Assembly: GCA_022560215.1 (NCBI GenBank)
Contig: JADFTO010000192.1
Coordinates: 1-5,156, forward strand
Direction of reading: 5' to 3'
DNA length: 5,156 bases
Source of the DNA: Pseudomonadota bacterium
GTDB lineage: Bacteria; Pseudomonadota; Alphaproteobacteria; Rhodospirillales; 2-02-FULL-58-16
The notes below the pieces were generated by a model that ran no database searches, was not told the origin of the DNA, and saw only the letters and a list, made by a program, of their open reading frames with translations. Below are positions 1 to 5,156 of this stretch, in pieces (the first letter of the stretch is position 1; each line of letters starts with the position of its first letter). The translations under genes and the position numbers were made by a program.

Positions 1-110
1 GTCAGGATAATGTCATATTCAATACCTTGGATCGCTGTAATAAAATTTCAACACTGTGATATATATGTTGTATCTTGGAAATCCATTGTAAAATCAAATA
101 GTTGCCAGGA
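1..110. other. AT-rich non-coding segment at the left edge
   Basis: By hand count 29 of the first 100 bases are G or C, against about three quarters in the start of the adjoining gene. I see no supported gene. An open frame that starts at 10 on the plus strand continues into the antisense of the permease gene and has no recognisable protein. The segment includes ATATATATG-like and TAATAAAATTTC runs. It could be the promoter region of a gene beyond the left edge or a patch of foreign DNA. I find no promoter with both boxes well matched. Confidence 0.5.
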
Positions 111-166
111 TTATCCGCGCCCCGCTGGCGGTCTGAAGGGTCATTCAGCTTCGATTATAACGGCGC

Positions 167-195
167 CTCGTGTTCCCCCTGCTCGTGTTCCCCTG
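167..195. repeat. Short tandem duplication
   Basis: CTCGTGTTCCCCCTG (167-181) is followed directly by CTCGTGTTCCCCTG (182-195), two copies that differ by one C. It lies just beyond the terminator in non-coding sequence and looks like a local slippage duplication. No function is apparent. Confidence 0.8.
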
Positions 196-198
196 ATT

Positions 199-218
199 AA
201 AAAAGCCTGCCGGGCTTT
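199..218 (-). terminator. Intrinsic terminator after the permease gene
   Basis: On the minus strand AAAGCC pairs with GGCTTT around a five-base loop (CGGCA), and the 3' arm continues into further T residues to give a run of six T's before AATC. It starts 31 bases after the permease TAG stop and is the expected end of the transcript. The stem is short, with three G-C pairs, so efficiency is uncertain. The reverse orientation also has an A-run before and only three T's within the arm, so termination on the plus strand is less likely. Confidence 0.7.
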
Positions 219-249
219 CCCCGCGCCCGCCCGAAACCGCACCAGCCCC

Positions 250-1967
250 CTACCGCGTCCGCCAGGCAGCGGAGCGCAGGGCGATTCCCCGGGTCAGCAG
301 GAAATGGAGCAGGCGCATCCCCGTAGAGGTATAGACGATCATCATGGCCATGGCGGCCGCCGACGCGATCTCGCCGGCGTCGTCCATGTTGATGACCGCC
401 ACCGACGCCAGCTGTGTGTCCGACGAATAGAGGAAGATCACCGCCGAGACCGTGGTCATGGCGTTGACGAACAGATAGACGCTGATGTCCAGGATGGCGG
501 GCATGCAGACGGGCACGGTGATCCGAAAGAAGGTCCGGTAGAAGGGGACCTTGAGGGATGCCGAGACGGATTCGAACTCCGGGTCCATCTGCTTCAGGGC
601 GGTCACCGCGGTCAGATGGCTGACCGTGTAGAAGTGGGTGATGGTGCAGATCACCAGGATCGCCATGGTGGCGTAGATGAATTCCAGCGGGTTGTCCGGG
701 TGGTTGAAAAAGAAAATGTAGGCCAGGCCCAACACCAGGCCCGGCACCGCAAGGGGCACCATGCACATGAGCTGGATCAGGCCCCGGCCCTGGTGAAATC
801 CCTTGCTCTTTTCCACCAGGTAGGCGCCGGTGAAGATGACGGCGGTGCCGATGACCGCGGTCCATCCGGCCATTTCCAGGCTGTTGATCATGGCCCCCCA
901 GCTGCCGCCGTCCCTGAGCGAGAAATCGTAGTTGTGAAGGGTGAGCGAGAGATCATAGGGCCAGAGCTTGACCAATGAGGCGTACTGGGCGACCAGCAGG
1001 ATGCCGATGATCATGAACGCGATGACCCCGCAATAAGCCAGCATGACGCGGTCGAAACGGGGGGCCGGCTTGGGCTCGTAAGGCACGGCGCGGGTCGAGA
1101 GCTGCGCCACCTGCTTGCCCTGGATAATGCGGTCGGCCACGAAGGCGAGCAGGGCCGGGACCAGGAGCACGAAGCCGACCACCGCCCCCATCTGGAAGTT
1201 CTGCTGGCCGACCACCTGCTTGTAGACGTCCACGGCCAGCATGTTGTACTGGCCGCCGATCACCTTGGGCACCCCGAAGTCGGTGATGACCAGGGTGAAG
1301 ACCACGAAACAGGCGCTGATCAGGCCGTATTTCGCCCCCGGCAGGGTGACGGTGAAGAAGATCCTCAGCTTGCTCGCGCCCAGGGCCTCGGCGGCCTCGT
1401 ACAGCCGGGCGTCGGAGAGCGATAGGGAGGTGATGATGATGATCAGGGCGTGGGGAAAGGTCCAGAACACCTCGCCCATGACGATGCCGATGGGCCCGTA
1501 GATGGATTCGCCCATCAGCAGCTCCTTGATCATGCCCTGGACGCCGAACAAATAGCGCAGCGAAATGGCCGGCAGAAGCGACGGCGCCAGGATGGGGATC
1601 AGGGCGATGGCCTTGAACAGGCCCTTGCCCGGAATGCAGCTGCGGGTCAGCCCGTAAGCGTAGCCGAAGGCGAGGCCGACGGTGATGACCATGCAGATCA
1701 CGGAAATGGTCAGGCTGTTATTGATCGAATAGAACAACGCCGGCGTGGCGAAATACTCGGCGTAGTTTGCCAGCCCGATGAAGTTCCCGTACTCGTCCTG
1801 GAAGCTCTTCGACAGGATGGCGTAAAGGGGCAGGACCACCGCGATCAGCAGGTAGGCGCCGATGACGCCTAACCCTAAGCGCATGGCCCAGTCTTCGTTA
1901 CCGACCTTGGGCTTGACGGCGAGGGCTGGTGTCCTATCCCGGGGATAGGACACCATGGTTTCGCTGG

Positions 1968-1971
<4 letters not shown>
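250..1971 (-). CDS. phnU2: AEP-type ABC transporter permease, two fused transmembrane domains
   Basis: A complete 573-residue inner-membrane protein holding both permease halves of an importer in one chain, like FbpB or ThiP. By eye there are about twelve membrane segments, near residues 32-53, 85-108, 119-143, 160-182, 216-238, 261-281, 308-329, 361-385, 399-422, 431-455, 490-514 and 535-558. A hydrophilic linker (about 282-307) separates the halves. The first half has a good EAA loop that docks the ATPase: E192-A-A...G198...LP at 210-211. The second-half loop (about 467-487, ending ITVPVCMP) has lost the EAA and glycine consensus, which I believe is common in this family. The stretches LPLYAILSKSFQDEYGNFIGLANY and FEFVSASLKVPF-like EFESVSASLKVPF support the PhnU2 group (related to AepW). 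The ATG at 1971 overlaps the ATPase stop; a second in-frame ATG is codon 6. The first 26 residues are poorly conserved in the family as I recall it and include a palindromic DNA segment. Confidence 0.92.
1927..1955. repeat. 29-base near-perfect palindrome in the permease 5' coding region
   Basis: Two perfect 14-base arms, TGGTGTCCTATCCC and GGGATAGGACACCA, are separated by one base. The element begins in codon 6 of the permease gene and runs to codon 15, encoding the stretch VSYPRDRTP. In the mRNA it could form a stem of about 12 pairs with a five-base loop, starting about 16 bases after the start codon and overlapping the alternative ATG of codon 6. It could be a translation-control hairpin, a protein-binding operator, or a copy of a dispersed palindromic repeat. 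The sequence alone does not decide between these. Confidence 0.9.
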
Positions 1972-3047
<1,076 letters not shown>

Positions 3048-3132
3048 TTCTTGGTCTTTCCCGTCGCTTGGCCATTGGAGTCGCGGTTCCCGGCGGCCGT
3101 TGGCTTGTTCCAAGCGGGCGCGGCAGCGTCCA
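3048..3132 (-). other. 85-base spacer between dehydrogenase and ATPase genes
   Basis: This spacer has no strong terminator and no clear promoter. On the minus strand it holds a small stem GCTTG-GAA-CAAGC and a purine stretch GGGAAAG that ends 8 bases before the ATPase ATG and may act as a weak ribosome binding site. An 11-codon open frame (MAKRRERPRNG) starts at 3075 and stops at 3040, overlapping the ATPase start in another frame. The spacing is compatible with co-transcription of the two genes. Confidence 0.5.
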
Positions 3133-4572
3133 TCAGTCCATGCTCCAGTAGATGGCCTTGGGCTCCATGTAGGCGCGCATCCCCTGGAGGCCCTTTTCGC
3201 GGCCGAGGCCGCTCTGCTTGAAGCCGCCGAAGGGCGAGGTGATCGCCGACTGCTTGTAGGTGTTGATCCAGATCGTGCCGGCGCGGATCGCCCTGGCCAC
3301 CCGCCAGGCCCGCCTGTAGTCGCTTGTCCAGACGCCGGCGGCAAGGCCGTAAACGGTGTCGTTGGCCTGTTCGATCAGGTCGTCCTCTCCCTTGAAGGGC
3401 AGGATCACGGCCACCGGGCCGAAGATCTCCTCCTGGCAGATGCGCGCCGAATTGTCGAGCCCGGTGAGAATGGTGGCCGGATAGTAGGCGCCCTTGGCAA
3501 GGACGCCGTCTGCGGGCCGGGCGCCGCCGGTGAGCACCTTGGCACCTTCGCCCCTGCCGATTTCCACGAATTCCTCCACCCGGTCGCGGTGGGCGAAGCT
3601 GGCCAGCGGCCCCGTGTCGGTGCCTTCGTCCTCGGGCGGGCCTATGCGGTAGTTTTGGGCGAAGGCGCGCAAGCCCTCGACGAATTCGTCCATGATGGTT
3701 TCGTCGACGAAAATGCGCGACCCGGCGATGCACGATTGGCCGCCGCCCGAGAAGATGCCGTTCCCCGCGCCCTTGACGGCCTTCGCCATGTCGGCGTCGG
3801 CGAAGACGATGTTGGGGGACTTGCCCCCCAGTTCGAGCATCACCGGCTTCAACAGCCGTCCGGCCTCTTCGGCGATGGCGCTTCCGGTCTTGGTGCCGCC
3901 GGTGAAACTTATCATGTCGACGCCGGGATGCCCGACCAGGGCGCGGCCGACATCGCCGCCGCCGCTGACCACGTTCACCACGCCTGGCGGGAGTCCCGCT
4001 TCGAGCGCGATGCGCGCGTGTTCGAGCGCGATCAGCGGCGTCACCTCCGATGGCTTGAGGATGATGCTGTTGCCCGCCGCCAGGACCGGCGCCAGCTTTT
4101 GCGCTTCCAGGGTCACCGGCGAGTTCCAGGGCGTGATCGCGCCGACCACGCCGACCGGCTCGTAGACCGTGACCGGCCAGTTGTCGCCACGCGGCGGCGG
4201 CAGCTCGCCCTCGAAGGTCTCGCAGACGGCGGCGAAGTAGCGGAAGGAGGCGGCGGCCTCGGCGACCAGGACGCGGCATTCCCTCAGGGTCTTGCCGTTG
4301 TCCCGCATCTGCAGGCGGGCCAGGTTTTCGCTGTCCGCGTCCAACAGCTCGCCGATCCGATGCAGCAGCCGCGCCCGCTCGTGGGGTTTCAGGTCGCGCC
4401 AGGCGGGGTTTTCGAGCGCCCTCTTGGCCGCGCCGACCGCGGCGTCCACGTCGGCGGCGTCCGCGCTGCCGACCATGGCGAGTTCGCTGCCGTCCGCCGG
4501 ATTGCTGGAGACGAACGGCTCCCCGCCGCCGGTCACCCAGGTGTTGTCGATGAGAAAGGGTTGTACGTCCAT
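3133..4572 (-). CDS. NAD(P)-dependent aldehyde dehydrogenase
   Basis: A complete 479-residue aldehyde dehydrogenase, the usual length for the superfamily. It oxidises an aldehyde to the carboxylate in the cytoplasm. Visible landmarks are N150 in TPWN (oxyanion hole), K173 and E176 in KPSE (cofactor ribose; the glutamate suggests NAD+ preference), FTGGTKTG at 223-230, general base E247 in LELGGKSP, catalytic C281 in SGGGQSCIAGSR, E382 and F384 in EEIFGPV, and PFGGFKQSGLGRE at 447-459. All key catalytic residues are present. I chose the ATG at 4572 because MDVQPFLIDNTW resembles the usual N-terminus and a GGAG precedes it; a TTG at 4614 would add 14 residues. The gene sits between the binding-protein and ATPase genes of an AEP-type importer, so phosphonoacetaldehyde or a related phosphonate-derived aldehyde is a reasonable substrate (inference). 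The cysteine context differs from my memory of PhnY enzymes, and a betaine-aldehyde or general dehydrogenase role is possible. I therefore give no symbol. Confidence 0.95.
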   Translation of the reverse strand: MDVQPFLIDNTWVTGGGEPFVSSNPADGSELAMVGSADAADVDAAVGAAKRALENPAWRDLKPHERARLLHRIGELLDADSENLARLQMRDNGKTLRECRVLVAEAAASFRYFAAVCETFEGELPPPRGDNWPVTVYEPVGVVGAITPWNSPVTLEAQKLAPVLAAGNSIILKPSEVTPLIALEHARIALEAGLPPGVVNVVSGGGDVGRALVGHPGVDMISFTGGTKTGSAIAEEAGRLLKPVMLELGGKSPNIVFADADMAKAVKGAGNGIFSGGGQSCIAGSRIFVDETIMDEFVEGLRAFAQNYRIGPPEDEGTDTGPLASFAHRDRVEEFVEIGRGEGAKVLTGGARPADGVLAKGAYYPATILTGLDNSARICQEEIFGPVAVILPFKGEDDLIEQANDTVYGLAAGVWTSDYRRAWRVARAIRAGTIWINTYKQSAITSPFGGFKQSGLGREKGLQGMRAYMEPKAIYWSMD

Positions 4573-4584
4573 GGCAGTCGGTGG

Positions 4585-4588
4585 CTCC
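4585..4588 (-). promoter_or_regulatory. Candidate ribosome binding site (GGAG) for the aldehyde dehydrogenase
   Basis: GGAG lies 12 bases upstream of the ATG at 4572. The spacing is long but usable. The in-frame TTG at 4614, which would add 14 residues, has no purine-rich site before it: its upstream bases are the U-rich tail of the terminator and a C run. This site is therefore the main reason for choosing the ATG start. Confidence 0.4.
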
Positions 4589-4627
4589 GTTACTATGAAA
4601 ATCTCGTTTGTCAATGGGGCAAGAGAA

Positions 4628-4665
4628 AATCCCCAGTCCGCCCCTCACGGGGCCGACTGGGGATT
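4628..4665 (-). terminator. Strong hairpin terminator after the binding-protein gene
   Basis: Read on the minus strand, an 11-base arm (AATCCCCAGTC) pairs perfectly with GACTGGGGATT. Inside it, after a single G-G mismatch, is a five-pair stem GCCCC/GGGGC closed by a GTGA loop, which is a GNRA-type tetraloop in RNA. The 3' arm runs into TTTTCTCTT, a broken U-rich tract. It begins 39 bases after the stop of the binding-protein gene and ends about 55 bases before the ATG of the dehydrogenase gene. The shape fits an intrinsic terminator. Between two genes of one transport locus it may instead give partial termination or protect the upstream mRNA 3' end, so that the binding protein is made in excess. 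The opposite strand folds equally well but lacks a T-run after the stem. Confidence 0.8.
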
Positions 4666-4704
4666 CCAAAGGATCAGGCCCTGCCTGTCAACTGGGCGGC
4701 GGTC

Positions 4705-5156
4705 CTACTTCTTCTTCGGTTCGGACTTGGCGTCGTAGCGACTGGTCCACTTTTTCACAATCCGCGCTTTGTTGGCGCCGGCCCAGACAAAGTCATTCTT
4801 GATCATCAAGCCGCCGACCTTTGGGAAATCCTTGACCGGGTTGGGTATGCCCGGAAGGGCGACCTCGGCGTAACCCGGTGCGTGGAGCTCCATGGACTTG
4901 CGAGAAATCGTCCAGTCGGCCAGGGCCCTCGCCGCCGCCAGGTTCTTGGTGTTCCTGACGATGGCCATGGCTTCAACCTCCCAGCCCAGACCTTCCGTCG
5001 GGGTGATAAGCACCAGCGGGGCACCTGCTGCCTTGGACTTGACGACACGGTAGGCGAAGGAGACGCCGATGGGAATCTCGCCGGCCGCCGCCAGCTTGCA
5101 GGGCTTGGAGCCGGAATGGGTATAGCGGGCAATGTTCACGTGCAGGGCGTCCATGA
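4705..5156 (-). CDS. phnS2: AEP-type ABC transporter periplasmic substrate-binding protein, C-terminal part
   Basis: Partial gene. The reading frame runs off the right edge, so the true start and the expected signal peptide lie outside; the methionine near 5154 is internal. About 149 residues are visible and end in a lysine-rich tail (KSEPKKK) before a TAG stop. The family is usually about 340 residues, so this is roughly the last 45%. Recognisable stretches, counted from that internal methionine, are YTHSGSKPC (residues 11-19), EGLGWEVEAMAIV, LADWTISRKS and NDFVWAGANKARIVKKWTSRYD. They agree with my memory of putative 2-aminoethylphosphonate-binding proteins (PhnS2, related to AepX). Such proteins capture the ligand in the periplasm and deliver it to the membrane permease. 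The ATPase and fused permease of the same importer family lie downstream on the same strand, which supports the call. The exact ligand is inferred from the family, and other aminophosphonates are possible. Confidence 0.88.
   Translation of the reverse strand, partial: MDALHVNIARYTHSGSKPCKLAAAGEIPIGVSFAYRVVKSKAAGAPLVLITPTEGLGWEVEAMAIVRNTKNLAAARALADWTISRKSMELHAPGYAEVALPGIPNPVKDFPKVGGLMIKNDFVWAGANKARIVKKWTSRYDAKSEPKKK

Noticed and set aside
1..110. Possible promoters in the AT-rich segment, such as TTGATT with GATACA on the minus strand or TTGTAT with TAAAAT on the plus strand
   Set aside because: Either the spacing or one of the two boxes is poor in each case, and AT-rich DNA produces such matches by chance.
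133..148. Small inverted repeat CTGAA/TTCAG around six bases
   Set aside because: Five pairs with no T-run or nearby gene signal is within chance expectation.
10..978. A 322-codon open frame on the plus strand starting in the AT-rich segment
   Set aside because: Most of it is the antisense of the permease gene, is rich in H, G, D and R, and resembles no protein I know. The minus-strand frame has clear membrane segments and family motifs.

Overview
The window holds a minus-strand locus of four genes for uptake and use of an organophosphonate, most likely 2-aminoethylphosphonate (AEP). Read in the direction of transcription (right to left), it contains: the 3' part of a periplasmic substrate-binding protein gene (4705-5156, cut by the window edge); a strong hairpin terminator (4628-4665); an NAD(P)-dependent aldehyde dehydrogenase (3133-4572); an ABC ATPase (1968-3047); and a fused two-domain ABC permease (250-1971) that overlaps the ATPase stop by an ATGA junction. 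An intrinsic terminator (199-218) closes the locus. The three transport proteins match, from memory of the families, the PhnS2/PhnT2/PhnU2 set, related to the AepXVW type of AEP importer.

The genes are GC-rich, with strong G/C bias at third codon positions and long spurious open frames on the opposite strand. The importer family and composition suggest an alphaproteobacterium, perhaps Rhodospirillales-like, but no taxonomic marker gene is present. The leftmost 100 bases are a sharp exception: 29 of 100 are G or C by hand count. They hold no gene that I can support.

How the parts work together (inference): the binding protein captures the aminophosphonate in the periplasm. The permease, with an ATPase dimer, imports it. 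The aldehyde dehydrogenase would oxidise an aldehyde made from it, for example phosphonoacetaldehyde after transamination. No transaminase, hydrolase or C-P lyase gene lies in the window, so the substrate of the dehydrogenase is unproven. Its active-site context also differs from what I recall of PhnY-type phosphonoacetaldehyde dehydrogenases.

The parts least explained by ordinary annotation are a 29-base near-perfect palindrome inside the first codons of the permease gene (1927-1955), the terminator-like hairpin that separates the binding-protein gene from the rest of the locus, and the dehydrogenase set between transporter genes. Nothing here is clearly a wholly new system; it is a recognisable transport locus with unusual regulatory structure.
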